Source of the DNA: Pseudomonas gingeri
GTDB lineage: Bacteria; Pseudomonadota; Gammaproteobacteria; Pseudomonadales; Pseudomonadaceae
Direction of reading: 5' to 3'
Assembly (NCBI RefSeq): GCF_013385635.1
Contig: NZ_JACAPR010000044.1
Span: forward strand, 1 to 64,000
Length of the DNA: 64,000 bases
The notes under the pieces are model-generated. The model was not told the DNA's origin. It ran no database searches and saw nothing but the letters and a program-made list of their open reading frames with translations. This document shows, piece after piece, positions 8,757 through 16,834 of this stretch. The translations under genes and the position numbers were made by a program. Within the stretch, counting starts at the first letter, position 1. Each line of letters starts with the position of its first letter.

Positions 8757-8980
8757 GAAATCGTCCTTTTGATAGTTGCCGAAAGTTCAACTTGCAAGAG
8801 GCGACCGAGTCCTTCCGGACAAATACCGCCACTGGCGCTTTCGCCGTTTCCTTACAACCGAAAGATCATGCCGCGGGAATACCGGGACACCCCGGCGGAA
8901 CTTGAGTGAAATCCGGATAACGCCGCGCAAGTCGTTAAAGGCAGCTAAAAGTTTTGCAACGCAAGTGTCAAGGCGTTAAT

Positions 8981-8998
8981 CGATAATGATTATTATCG
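8981..8998. promoter_or_regulatory. Fur-box-like palindrome
   Basis: CGATAATGATTATTATCG pairs GATAAT with an inverted ATTATC, close to the Fur-box design of repeated GATAAT hexamers but three bases shorter than the classical 19-mer. No iron gene starts nearby on either strand. It could serve an unannotated small RNA or be a chance palindrome. Confidence 0.3.
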
Positions 8999-9220
8999 CG
9001 CAGCTATTCGGACAGGTCCTACTTTGCCCGCCTATAACCACCGGGGCCCGCTGGGACAAGCCACGCATGCGGTAATCAGCGTTCGACATCGCCACGCACA
9101 ACAACGTCGCGCGGTCCCGACAAGATCGGCTGATAATTCAAGAGGGGATTTTTCCGAAGATCAGGCAGGTCATATAATAAGATGACCCAAGGCTTGTTAA
9201 AACAGTCATGCCTTGAATAC

Positions 9221-9241
9221 CGTACTCACTCCCTGAGTACG
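9221..9241 (-). terminator. possible weak terminator of the cystine importer operon
   Basis: A perfect 7-bp stem CGTACTC/GAGTACG with a 7-base loop lies 23 bases after the stop of the ATPase gene. It lacks a run of T, so intrinsic termination is uncertain. Confidence 0.3.
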
Positions 9242-9263
9242 TTATATCAACTAAAGAACATTC

Positions 9264-10013
9264 CTACGTATTACCCAGAAACTTACTGAGGAATTGGCGG
9301 GTACGTTCTTCTTTCGGATTGGCAAACAGCGCCTTGGCTTCACCCTGTTCGACGATCACGCCCTTGTCGAAGAAGATCACGCGGTTGGCCACGTCGCGGG
9401 CAAAACTCATTTCATGGGTGACAATGACCATGGTGCGTTTTTCTTCCGCCAGGCCACGAATGGTTGCCAGCACTTCACCCACCAGTTCCGGGTCCAGGGC
9501 CGAAGTCGGCTCGTCGAACAGGATCACCTGTGGCTCCATCGCCAGGGCCCGGGCAATCGCCACCCGTTGCTGCTGCCCACCGGACAGCCGACGCGGATAG
9601 GCGTCTTCCTTGCCCGCCAGGCCGACCTTGGCCAGCAGCTTGCGGCCCAGGGCCTCGGCCTGGTCACGCGGGGTCTTCTTGACCACCAGCGGGCCTTCGA
9701 TGACGTTCTCCAGCGCCGTGCGATGGGGAAACAGGTTGAAGTTCTGGAACACGAAGCCCACCTGCTGGCGCAGCTTGCGCACCAGGTTCTGCTGCTGATT
9801 CAGCGGGCGACTGCCATCGATCGCGATGTCGCCGACCTTGATCCGGCCGCTGGAGGGTTCTTCGAGGAAATTCAGGCAACGCAGGAGGGTGGTCTTGCCG
9901 GAACCGCTGGGGCCGATGATGGCGACGACTTCGCCTTCCTTGACCTCGAGGTCGATACCGTTGAGCACCACCTGACCCTTGAATTGTTTGGTCAGCTTTT
10001 CAACCACGATCAT
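9264..10013 (-). CDS. tcyN: L-cystine ABC transporter ATP-binding protein TcyN
   Basis: A 249-residue polar-amino-acid ATPase of the PAAT family, matching the E. coli TcyN/YecC type. Walker A is GPSGSGKT (34-41), the Q-loop is in VGFVFQNFNLFPH, the signature LSGGQQQR, Walker B ILFDEPTSALD and the H-loop IVTHEMSF. It lies three bases after the permease gene, and with the permease and binding protein forms a complete importer. D-cysteine desulfhydrase upstream supports cystine/cysteine as substrate. Confidence 0.9.
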   Translation of the reverse strand: MIVVEKLTKQFKGQVVLNGIDLEVKEGEVVAIIGPSGSGKTTLLRCLNFLEEPSSGRIKVGDIAIDGSRPLNQQQNLVRKLRQQVGFVFQNFNLFPHRTALENVIEGPLVVKKTPRDQAEALGRKLLAKVGLAGKEDAYPRRLSGGQQQRVAIARALAMEPQVILFDEPTSALDPELVGEVLATIRGLAEEKRTMVIVTHEMSFARDVANRVIFFDKGVIVEQGEAKALFANPKEERTRQFLSKFLGNT

Positions 10014-10016
10014 GCT

Positions 10017-10682
10017 TCAAGACTCCAGGTCATGCCGGTTGACCCGGTCTTCCAGACGATTTTGAAAATGCGCCAGGATGCTTGCCAGTACCCAGTAGAT
10101 CAGGGCGGCGGACAGATACATGGTGAAAATCTCAAAGGTGCGCGCCGACACCAGTTGGGCCTGGCGGAACAGCTCGGGCACCTGGATCGTGGCCGCCAGC
10201 GCCGTGTCCTTGACCAGTGAAATGAAGCTGTTGCCCAAGGGTGGCAGGGCGGTGCGCATCGCCTGCGGCAGGATGGCCCGGCGCAGGGTTTGCGCGCGGG
10301 TCATGCCGATACTGGCGGCGGCTTCCCACTGGCCACGCTCGATGGAGGCGATCGCGGCACGCAGGATTTCACAGGCGTAGGCGGCCATGTTCAGCGAAAA
10401 GCCGATCATGGCCGCCGGGATCGGATCCAGCTCGATGCCCACTTGCGGCAAGCCGTAGTAGATCAGGAACAGCTGCACCAGCAACGGCGTGCCGCGAAAG
10501 AACGACACGTAGACCCGGGCGATCCAACTGAGCAGCTTGAAGCGCGACAGGCGCATCAAGGCCAGCCCGAAGCCCAGCACCAGGCCGAAAAACATCCCGC
10601 CAAGGCTGAGAATCACCGTGTAGTACGCGCCCTTGAGCAGAAAGGGCGCGGAGTCCAGCGCGAGTTGGAAACCTGCTTCCAT
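10017..10682 (-). CDS. tcyL: L-cystine ABC transporter permease TcyL
   Basis: A 221-residue inner-membrane permease of the HisM/GlnP type with about four to five hydrophobic segments. It opens with the family pattern LLKGAYYTVILSLGGMFFG and has the EAA loop WEAAASIGMTRAQTLRRAILPQAMRTALPPLGN (about 128-160). The ATG overlaps the TAA of the binding-protein gene by one base (TAATG), which is strong evidence for co-translation. Confidence 0.9.
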   Translation of the reverse strand: MEAGFQLALDSAPFLLKGAYYTVILSLGGMFFGLVLGFGLALMRLSRFKLLSWIARVYVSFFRGTPLLVQLFLIYYGLPQVGIELDPIPAAMIGFSLNMAAYACEILRAAIASIERGQWEAAASIGMTRAQTLRRAILPQAMRTALPPLGNSFISLVKDTALAATIQVPELFRQAQLVSARTFEIFTMYLSAALIYWVLASILAHFQNRLEDRVNRHDLES

Positions 10683-11476
10683 TATTGAGTGACGTCTGCG
10701 TTGAAGTATTTCGCGGACAGCTTCTTCAAGGTGCCATCGGCGCGCAGCTTGTCGAGGGCCTTGTTCACCGCATCGAGCAGTTCAGGCTCGCCTTTGCGCA
10801 GGGCGATACCGGCTTCCTGACGGGAGAAGGCGTCGCCGGCAGTGGCGGTGTCCGGGGCTTTCTTGGCGTATTCCAGAGCCGCCAGGCGGTCGATCAGGAT
10901 GGCGTCGATACGGCCGATGCGCAGGTCCTGGAACTTGGTGGGGTCATCGTTGTAGGTCTTGATAATGGCTTTAGGCTGGTTGTCCTTGAGCCATTGTTCG
11001 TAGTTGGTGCCCAGGCCCACACCGACTTTCTTGCCGGCCAGGTCGCCAGCGGTCTTGATCGCGTCGACGTTCTTCTTCAGGACCAGCGCCTGGATACCGG
11101 AGACGGTGTAAGGCGTGGAGAAATCGTACTTCTTCTTGCGCTCTTCGGAGATGGTGACCTGGTTGACCACGGCGTCCAGGCGCTTGGATTCCAGGGCCGC
11201 GAGGATACCGTCCCACGGCGTGGCTTGCAGCTTGACCTTGACGCCCAGCTCCTTGGCCAGCGCCTCGGACAGCTCGACCTCGAAACCGCTGAGCTTGCCG
11301 CTTTCATCGACAAAGCTGAACGGCGGGTAGGTGCCTTCCAGGCCGATCTTGATCTCGCCGGCTTTCTTGATCGTGTTCAGTTGTTCACCGGCAACGGCCT
11401 GGCCCAGCAGACCGGCGCCGAGCACCAGACCCAGGCTGCCGACCAGCAGACGCTTGCGAAATGCAGAAATATTCAT
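10682..11476 (-). CDS. tcyJ: cystine-binding periplasmic protein TcyJ (FliY type)
   Basis: A 264-residue periplasmic binding protein (SBP_bac_3). The signal peptide runs from MNISAFRKRLLVG to about GQAVA. The mature protein shows IKIGLEGTYPPFSFVDE, GFEVELSEALAKELGVK, the WDGILAALESKRLDAVVNQV ligand-lobe motif and GVGLGTNYEQWL, all typical of TcyJ. The start is the ATG at 11476. It heads the minus-strand tcyJ-tcyL-tcyN set. The upstream region is unusually AT-rich and contains a dyad described separately. Confidence 0.9.
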   Translation of the reverse strand: MNISAFRKRLLVGSLGLVLGAGLLGQAVAGEQLNTIKKAGEIKIGLEGTYPPFSFVDESGKLSGFEVELSEALAKELGVKVKLQATPWDGILAALESKRLDAVVNQVTISEERKKKYDFSTPYTVSGIQALVLKKNVDAIKTAGDLAGKKVGVGLGTNYEQWLKDNQPKAIIKTYNDDPTKFQDLRIGRIDAILIDRLAALEYAKKAPDTATAGDAFSRQEAGIALRKGEPELLDAVNKALDKLRADGTLKKLSAKYFNADVTQ

Positions 11477-11579
11477 GAAGAGCCCCGTGTGTTTTCTTAT
11501 GGGAAAGGAAGGCAAACCTGACACTTTGATGACAAGCGCCAATCCTGCCTCAAAGCAGGGTTGGCGTCTCGCATCAAAT

Positions 11580-11660
11580 TCGCCTGAGGCGAAACTATAA
11601 AACGACTCTTTTATAATTTTAAATAATATAAAAGAATTTTATTATTCCTTTTTAGCTGGA
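11580..11660 (-). promoter_or_regulatory. AT-rich promoter/operator region of tcyJLN
   Basis: About 80 bases of nearly pure A/T roughly 110-180 bases before the tcyJ start. They include the perfect dyad CTTTTATA-N11-TATAAAAG (11608-11634) followed by AAAAGAATTTTATTATTCC. A sulfur regulator such as CysB would fit the gene set; the site has not been matched to a defined consensus. Confidence 0.4.
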
Positions 11661-11668
11661 CTCACTAA

Positions 11669-11802
11669 TCGTTCCCACGCTCCCCGTGGGCATGCAGCCC
11701 ATGACGCTCCGCGTCACAAGAGCGTCCAGTGAGGCGTTCCCACGCAAAGCGTGGGAACGATCGAACGCAGCGCGCCCTTCGCGGGCAAGCCCGCTCCCAC
11801 AC
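11669..11802. repeat. GATCGTTCCCACGC palindrome plus single REP half
   Basis: Facing arms CGTTCCCACGCTCCCCGTGG and GCGTGGGAACGATCG span 11669-11763, with inner arms ATGACGCTCCGCGTCAC. A lone REP half CGCGGGCAAGCCCGCTCC follows to 11802. Both are dispersed Pseudomonas repeats found elsewhere in the window. With the AT-rich promoter region they fill the 354 bases between tcyJ and dcyD. Confidence 0.85.
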
Positions 11803-11830
11803 AAGTGGGCATTCAACGATCCGATGCCGC

Positions 11831-12826
11831 TCAGTCAAACGCCGAATTATAGGCAAACAACGCCGGTGCTCCACCCGTGTGCAGAAAGATGACAGGTCCT
11901 TCGTCGAAACGCTGCCGGCCAATGCCGTCGAGCAACCCGGCCATCGCCTTGCCGGTGTACACCGGGTCGAGCAGGATGCCTTCCTGGCTCGCCAGCAACT
12001 TGACCGCCGCCAGGGTTCCGGCATTCGGCTCGCCGTAACGCGGGGCGAAATATTCGTCCCAGAGTTCGACCCTGAAGCTGGCCGGCAGCTCCACCCCCAG
12101 CAGCTCGGCGGTACGTTCGGCCAGGCCCTGCACTTTCGGCCGTTGCGCCTCGTCGGTACGCGATACCGTCACCCCCACCACCGGCAACTCCGGCAGCGCT
12201 TCGCTCAATGCCAGGCCGAGGCCGCTGTGGGTCCCGGCGCTGCCGGAAGCCAGCACCACGGCGGCGAACGCCAGCCCCGTCGCTTCGATCTGCGCCGCCA
12301 GCTCCAGCCCGGCGCGCACATAACCCAAAGCACCGAGGGCATTGGAGCCGCCGATCGGTACCACATAGGGCTTGCGGCCATTGTTGCGCAGCCGCTCGGC
12401 CAGGGCCTGCAACTGCTCATCGGCATTATCCAGGTTGTCCACCAACTCGACCTTGGCATCGAACAGGTCCAGCAGCAGCCGGTTGCCGTTGCGCAGGTAA
12501 TTGTCGTCCTCGGTACCGATGGGATTTTCCACCAGAGCCACGCAACCCAGGCCCAGGCGGGCCGCCAACGCGGCGGTCTGGCGCACATGGTTGGACTGGA
12601 TCGCGCCGGCGGTGACCAGCGTATCGGCACCCACCGCCAGGGCATCGGCAGCGAGGTATTCGAGCTTGCGCAGCTTGTTGCCGCCCAGGGCCAAAGGCGT
12701 CAGGTCATCGCGCTTGATGTAGATATCGCGCCCCACCCAGGCCGACAGGCGTTCGAGTTTTTCCAGGGGAGTGGCTTGGGCCAGAAGTTCCAGGCGGTTA
12801 AAGCGGGCGAGCTGTTGTTTGATCAT
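11831..12826 (-). CDS. dcyD: D-cysteine desulfhydrase
   Basis: A 331-residue PLP enzyme of the ACC-deaminase/D-cysteine desulfhydrase family. It degrades D-cysteine to pyruvate, sulfide and ammonia. The PLP lysine is K51 in LGGNKLRKLEYL. AGAIQSNHVRQTAALAARLGL and the ASGSAGTHSGL phosphate-binding loop are conserved. The start MIKQQLARF at 12826 gives the usual family length. In enteric bacteria dcyD lies with fliY/yecS/yecC; here it lies upstream of tcyJLN on the same strand, separated by repeats and a promoter-like region, so it may be a separate transcript in the same regulon. Confidence 0.9.
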   Translation of the reverse strand: MIKQQLARFNRLELLAQATPLEKLERLSAWVGRDIYIKRDDLTPLALGGNKLRKLEYLAADALAVGADTLVTAGAIQSNHVRQTAALAARLGLGCVALVENPIGTEDDNYLRNGNRLLLDLFDAKVELVDNLDNADEQLQALAERLRNNGRKPYVVPIGGSNALGALGYVRAGLELAAQIEATGLAFAAVVLASGSAGTHSGLGLALSEALPELPVVGVTVSRTDEAQRPKVQGLAERTAELLGVELPASFRVELWDEYFAPRYGEPNAGTLAAVKLLASQEGILLDPVYTGKAMAGLLDGIGRQRFDEGPVIFLHTGGAPALFAYNSAFD

Positions 12827-13016
12827 GGGTCCGAACTGACGGTAGGAAATGCCTCGACTATAGGCAGGCACTTTTCCCCAGGCAACCACCTTGCGCTTAT
12901 GTCGGAAAGTTCTGAGCAAAGCACTATTAGTTCTTAATTCCCGTTCGGGGCGGTGCCGTAAAGTGAAAGCCATTCAGGCGACCCGATTGTCTGGTCGCCA
13001 GGTCGGAGATTTGATC

Positions 13017-13946
13017 GTGAGCGAGCGTTCCAGCCATTGGCAACTACAGACCATCGTCAGCCAGCTGCGCAGCGCCCGGGATGAGTGGCGCAGTCGCAAC
13101 GGCCGGGTCAGCGACGAACAGGGCGGGCGTGAACTACCGTCACGCCAGGCCATGGCCGAGATTCTCGAATCGCTGTGCGGCGCGCTGTTCCCCATGCGCC
13201 TGGGGCCGGTGGACCTGCGCGAGGAAAGCGAGGACTTCTATGTCGGCCACACCCTCGATGCCGCCCTCAATGCCCTGCTGGCCCAGGCCCGCCTGGAACT
13301 GCGCTACGTGGCGCGACATGGCGGCGAGTCGGACTCCGAGGTCAATGCCAAGGCGGTGCAACTGATCCAGGCATTCGCCATGGCCCTGCCGGAGCTGCGT
13401 CGGCTGCTCGATACCGACGTGCTCGCGGCCTACCACGGCGACCCGGCGGCGCGTAGCGTCGATGAAGTGCTGCTGTGCTACCCGGGGATTCTCGCGGTGA
13501 TCCATCATCGCCTGGCCCACCACCTGTATCGCGCCGGCTTGCCGCTGCTGGCACGGATCAGCGCGGAAATCGCCCACTCGGCCACCGGGATCGACATCCA
13601 CCCCGGCGCACAGATCGGTCGCAGTTTCTTTATCGACCATGGCACCGGCGTGGTGATCGGCGAAACCGCGATCATCGGCGAGCGGGTCAGGATCTACCAG
13701 GCGGTGACCCTGGGTGCCAAGCGCTTCCCGGCGGACGAGGACGGCCAGTTGCAGAAAGGCCATCCGCGCCATCCGATCGTCGAGGACGACGTGGTGATCT
13801 ATGCCGGGGCGACCATCCTCGGGCGCATCACCATCGGCAAGGGCGCGACCATCGGCGGCAACGTCTGGCTGACCCGTAGCGTGCCGGCCGGCTGCAACCT
13901 GACCCAGGCCAATCTGCAGCAGCATGAGAACGAGATCCAGCGCTAG
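13017..13946 (+). CDS. epsC: serine O-acetyltransferase (EpsC/SrpH type)
   Basis: A 309-residue enzyme that acetylates L-serine to O-acetylserine, the carbon acceptor for sulfide in cysteine synthesis. The N-terminal half is helical. The C-terminal half has left-handed beta-helix hexapeptide repeats (IDIHPGAQIGRSFFIDHGTGVVIGETAIIGERVRI and IVEDDVVIYAGATILGRITIGKGATIGGNVWL), with the catalytic DHGTG. It is longer than the short CysE form, in line with the EpsC/SrpH group. I chose a GTG start at 13017 (VSERSSHW) because GGAG lies 8 bases before it; the upstream ATG would need an arginine-rich leader without a ribosome site. It is transcribed divergently from dcyD. Confidence 0.87.
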   Translation: MSERSSHWQLQTIVSQLRSARDEWRSRNGRVSDEQGGRELPSRQAMAEILESLCGALFPMRLGPVDLREESEDFYVGHTLDAALNALLAQARLELRYVARHGGESDSEVNAKAVQLIQAFAMALPELRRLLDTDVLAAYHGDPAARSVDEVLLCYPGILAVIHHRLAHHLYRAGLPLLARISAEIAHSATGIDIHPGAQIGRSFFIDHGTGVVIGETAIIGERVRIYQAVTLGAKRFPADEDGQLQKGHPRHPIVEDDVVIYAGATILGRITIGKGATIGGNVWLTRSVPAGCNLTQANLQQHENEIQR

Positions 13947-13968
13947 TTATCAGGCCGCCCCTCAACCT

Positions 13969-14101
13969 GTGGCGAGCGGGCTTGCCCGCGCTCGGCTGCG
14001 AAGCAGTCGTAAAACCTGTGACTGCGTTTTGCCTGACACAATGAAGCCGCTGGTTTTAGGGCCGCTTCGCGCCCCAGCGCGGGCAAGCCCGCTCGCCACA
14101 A
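13969..14101. repeat. REPIN (inverted REP pair)
   Basis: A GTGGCGAGCGGGCTTGCCCG half faces its reverse complement ending at 14101, with inner arms GGCTGCGAAGCAGTCG and GGGCCGCTTCGCGCCCC. It lies just after the serine acetyltransferase stop. The rest of the gap to betT (to 14341) holds the palindrome at 14221 and no gene. Confidence 0.9.
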
Positions 14102-14220
14102 GACTGTGCCCGCCAGGAGGCCGGAACGATTCACCCATGACTACCGTCATACCCCTACCTGAAGCTCAGGTAAGAACAGCGCCGCCCAGCTCCGCGATTA
14201 GTCCCGCAAGCCCTATCCGT

Positions 14221-14250
14221 GTTTAACTTGACCGCTTGTTCAAGTTAAAC
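14221..14250. promoter_or_regulatory. GTTTAACTTG inverted repeat, possible BetI-type operator
   Basis: A perfect 10-bp inverted repeat GTTTAACTTG / CAAGTTAAAC separated by 10 bases, about 90-120 bases upstream of betT. Its position fits an operator for a TetR-family repressor such as BetI. The link is inferred from position only; no betI gene is in the window. Confidence 0.4.
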
Positions 14251-14341
14251 CGGCGGTTCGCTGCCCGCTCACAACAGGAGGCTTGCCTTTGCTGAGTCCG
14301 AGATGCCCAGCCATGTTTCATCCCTTCGAGGTGCCCGTCGC

Positions 14342-16342
14342 ATGAGTACCTCCGCTACCCCGTCAAGCGGTCTGATCCGCATGAACCCACCGGTGTTCTA
14401 CTTCGCCGCGAGCTTTATCCTGCTGTTCGGCCTGGTGGTCATCAGCCTTCCCGAAGCCGCCGGCCAGTGGCTGCTGGCGGCACAGAACTGGGCGGCCAAT
14501 ACGGTCGGCTGGTATTACCTGCTGGCGATGACCCTGTACCTGGTCTTCGTGGTGGTCACCGCCTTGTCCGGCTACGGCAAGATCAAGCTCGGTGCCGACC
14601 ACGACGAACCCGAGTTCAGCTACCTGTCCTGGGCCGGCATGCTGTTCGCCGCCGGGATCAGCATCACCCTGTTCTTCTTCTGCGTCTCCGAGCCCCTGAC
14701 CCACATGCTCCAGCCGCCCCAGGGCGAAGCGGGTGGGCAGGCCGCGGCACGCCAGGCGATGCAGATCCTGTTCCTGCACTGGGGCCTGCACGGCTGGGGC
14801 GTATTCGCCTTCGTCGGCATGGCCCTGGCCTACTTCGCCTACCGGCACAACCTGCCGCTGGCCCTGCGCTCGGCGCTCTACCCGCTGATCGGCAAGCGCA
14901 TCAACGGGCCCATCGGCTACGCGGTGGACGGCTTCGGCATCATCGCCACGGTGTTCGGCCTCGGCGCCGACATGGGCTTCGGCGTCCTGCACCTCAACTC
15001 GGGCCTGGACTATCTGTTCAACGTGCCCCACACCCAGTGGATCCAGGTCGGGCTGATCACCCTGATGATGGGCGCGGCGATCCTGGTGGCCGTGGCCGGC
15101 GTCGACAAGGGCGTGCGGGTGATGTCCGATATCAACATGCTGCTGGCCTGCGCGCTGTTGCTGTTCGTGCTGTTCGCCGGGCCTACCCAGCACCTGCTCA
15201 ACACCCTGATCCAGAACCTCGGCGACTACCTGGGCGCCCTGCCGACCAAGAGCTTCGACCTCTACGCCTACGACAAACCCAGCGACTGGCTGGGCGGTTG
15301 GACGGTGTTCTACTGGGCCTGGTGGATTGCCTGGTCGCCGTTCGTGGGCCTGTTCATCGCACGGATTTCCCGGGGCCGGACCATCCGCGAATTCGTCTTC
15401 GGCGTGCTGCTGATCCCGTTGGGTTTCACCCTGGCGTGGATGTCGATCTTCGGCAACAGCGCCATCGACCAGGTGCTCAACCACGGCATGAGCGCCCTCG
15501 GCCAGTCGGCCATCGACGACCCGTCGCGAACCCTGTACCTGCTGCTGGAAACCTATCCCTGGAGCAAGGCGGTGATCGCCGTCACGGTGTTCATCAGCTT
15601 CGTGTTCTTCGTCACCTCGGCCGATTCCGGCACCGTGGTGCTCTCGACACTCTCGGCACGTGGCGGCAGCGCCGATGAAGACGGGCCGAAATGGCTGCGG
15701 GTGTTCTGGGGCGCGATGACCGCGCTGGTCACCAGTGCGCTGCTGTTCTCGGGCAGCATCGACGCGCTGAAGTCGGCGGTGGTGCTGACCTCGCTGCCGT
15801 TCTCGCTGATCCTGCTGTTGATGATGTGGGGACTGCACAAGGCCTTCCACCTCGAATCGCAGAAACGCATTGCCCAACTGCATTCGCTGGCGCCGGTTTC
15901 CGGCTCGCGACGCGGCAAGGGCGGCTGGCGCCAGCGCCTGAGCCAGGCCGTGCATTTCCCGTCGCGGGACGAGGTCTATCGGTTCCTCGACCAGACCGTG
16001 CGCCCGGCCATCGAGGAAGTCAGCGCGGTGTTTGTCGAGAAGGGCCTGAACGTGATCACCCAGCCCGATCCGGCCAACGACAGCGTCAGCCTGGAAATCG
16101 GTCATGGCGACCAGCATCCGTTCGTCTACCAGGTACAGATGCGCGGCTACTTCACACCGTCCTTCGCCCGTGGCGGCATGGGTCCCAAGGAACTGCGCAA
16201 CCGCCGCTACTACCGCGCCGAAGTGCACCTGAGCGAAGGCAGCCAGGACTATGACCTGATGGGCTACGGCAAGGAGCAGATCATCAACGATATCCTCGAC
16301 CAGTACGAACGGCACATGCAGTTCCTGCACCTGGTGCGCTGA
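14342..16342 (+). CDS. betT: BCCT-family choline transporter BetT
   Basis: A 666-residue secondary transporter for choline in the inner membrane, with about 12 membrane segments. The BCCT signature is clear: VFGLGADMGFGVLHLNSGLDYLF and the aromatic choline/betaine site in WTVFYWAWWIAWSPFVGLFIARISRGRTIREFV. The region VTSADSGTVVLSTL is also conserved. A cytoplasmic tail of about 160 residues follows the last membrane segment, as in long BetT proteins where it senses osmolarity. I preferred MSTSATPS at 14342. A frame-consistent ATG at 14303 would add 13 residues and has AGGAGG too far upstream. Confidence 0.88.
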   Translation: MSTSATPSSGLIRMNPPVFYFAASFILLFGLVVISLPEAAGQWLLAAQNWAANTVGWYYLLAMTLYLVFVVVTALSGYGKIKLGADHDEPEFSYLSWAGMLFAAGISITLFFFCVSEPLTHMLQPPQGEAGGQAAARQAMQILFLHWGLHGWGVFAFVGMALAYFAYRHNLPLALRSALYPLIGKRINGPIGYAVDGFGIIATVFGLGADMGFGVLHLNSGLDYLFNVPHTQWIQVGLITLMMGAAILVAVAGVDKGVRVMSDINMLLACALLLFVLFAGPTQHLLNTLIQNLGDYLGALPTKSFDLYAYDKPSDWLGGWTVFYWAWWIAWSPFVGLFIARISRGRTIREFVFGVLLIPLGFTLAWMSIFGNSAIDQVLNHGMSALGQSAIDDPSRTLYLLLETYPWSKAVIAVTVFISFVFFVTSADSGTVVLSTLSARGGSADEDGPKWLRVFWGAMTALVTSALLFSGSIDALKSAVVLTSLPFSLILLLMMWGLHKAFHLESQKRIAQLHSLAPVSGSRRGKGGWRQRLSQAVHFPSRDEVYRFLDQTVRPAIEEVSAVFVEKGLNVITQPDPANDSVSLEIGHGDQHPFVYQVQMRGYFTPSFARGGMGPKELRNRRYYRAEVHLSEGSQDYDLMGYGKEQIINDILDQYERHMQFLHLVR

Positions 16343-16373
16343 CGCGGCGCCGGGCGAGTTTTCGTACGGAACA

Positions 16374-16631
16374 CTAGGCCTTGTCCAGCAACATGAACAG
16401 GGCCATGGCGATGGCCGGCAGGCCGAAGACGGCAATGGCGATCACCAGTTCGGAAATCATCGACTGGTGGGCAATGATCACGCCGATGGCACCGTTGACG
16501 ATCGTTGCCAGCAACCACATACCGAGGAAACCGAAACCCAGGGTCTGCCGGCTGATGCCCAGGCGCTGGCCGAAGAACAGCGTACAGCCCAGCAGGACCA
16601 GGCCGACGGTAAGGATGATGGCGGTGTGCAT
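16374..16631 (-). CDS. small three-helix membrane protein, unknown function
   Basis: An 85-residue protein starting MHTAIILTVGLVLLG at 16631, with GGAGG nine bases upstream. Three hydrophobic stretches (about 3-20, 35-55 and 60-80) make it an integral inner-membrane protein. I do not recognise the family; it looks like a conserved Pseudomonas hypothetical. It converges on betT with a 31-base gap, and dispersed repeats lie upstream. A 93-residue version from 16655 is possible but has a worse ribosome site. Confidence 0.65.
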   Translation of the reverse strand: MHTAIILTVGLVLLGCTLFFGQRLGISRQTLGFGFLGMWLLATIVNGAIGVIIAHQSMISELVIAIAVFGLPAIAMALFMLLDKA

Positions 16632-16657
16632 GGGGATATCCTCCGCAAAGTGCATCC

Positions 16658-16764
16658 GATCGTTCCCATGCGCAGCAAAGGAATGCGTACCGTGACGCTC
16701 TGCGTCACAACGCGGACGCGGAGCGTCCAGGGCAGCATTCCCACGCAGAGCGTGGGAACGATCA
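16658..16764. repeat. GATCGTTCCCACGC palindrome
   Basis: Arms GATCGTTCCCATGCGCAG and CGCAGAGCGTGGGAACGATC enclose inner arms TGACGCTCTGCGTCAC and GGACGCGGAGCGTCC. It is the same dispersed element as at 11669, 21077 and, shortened, 28338. Confidence 0.85.
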
Positions 16765-16834
16765 TCAATGGTTCGACATCAGGAAGTACCGCCCCAACCT
16801 CCCTGATTAACACTGTAGATCGAATCCAGCCTCT

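Larger units (their letters stand above)
8757..9263. other. 507-bp intergenic region without a supported gene
   Basis: Short frames here lack ribosome sites or family resemblance. The region holds a GATAATGATTATTATC palindrome (8982-8997) and a CGTACTC...GAGTACG hairpin (9221-9241). I see no other coding or RNA gene I could defend. Confidence 0.5.

Noticed and set aside
8776..8979. A 67-codon frame before the Fur-like palindrome
   Set aside because: No ribosome site, arginine-rich shadow-like product and no similarity I recognise.
14363..16435. A 690-codon open frame opposite betT
   Set aside because: Complement of a conserved transporter gene, with biased composition and no start signal.
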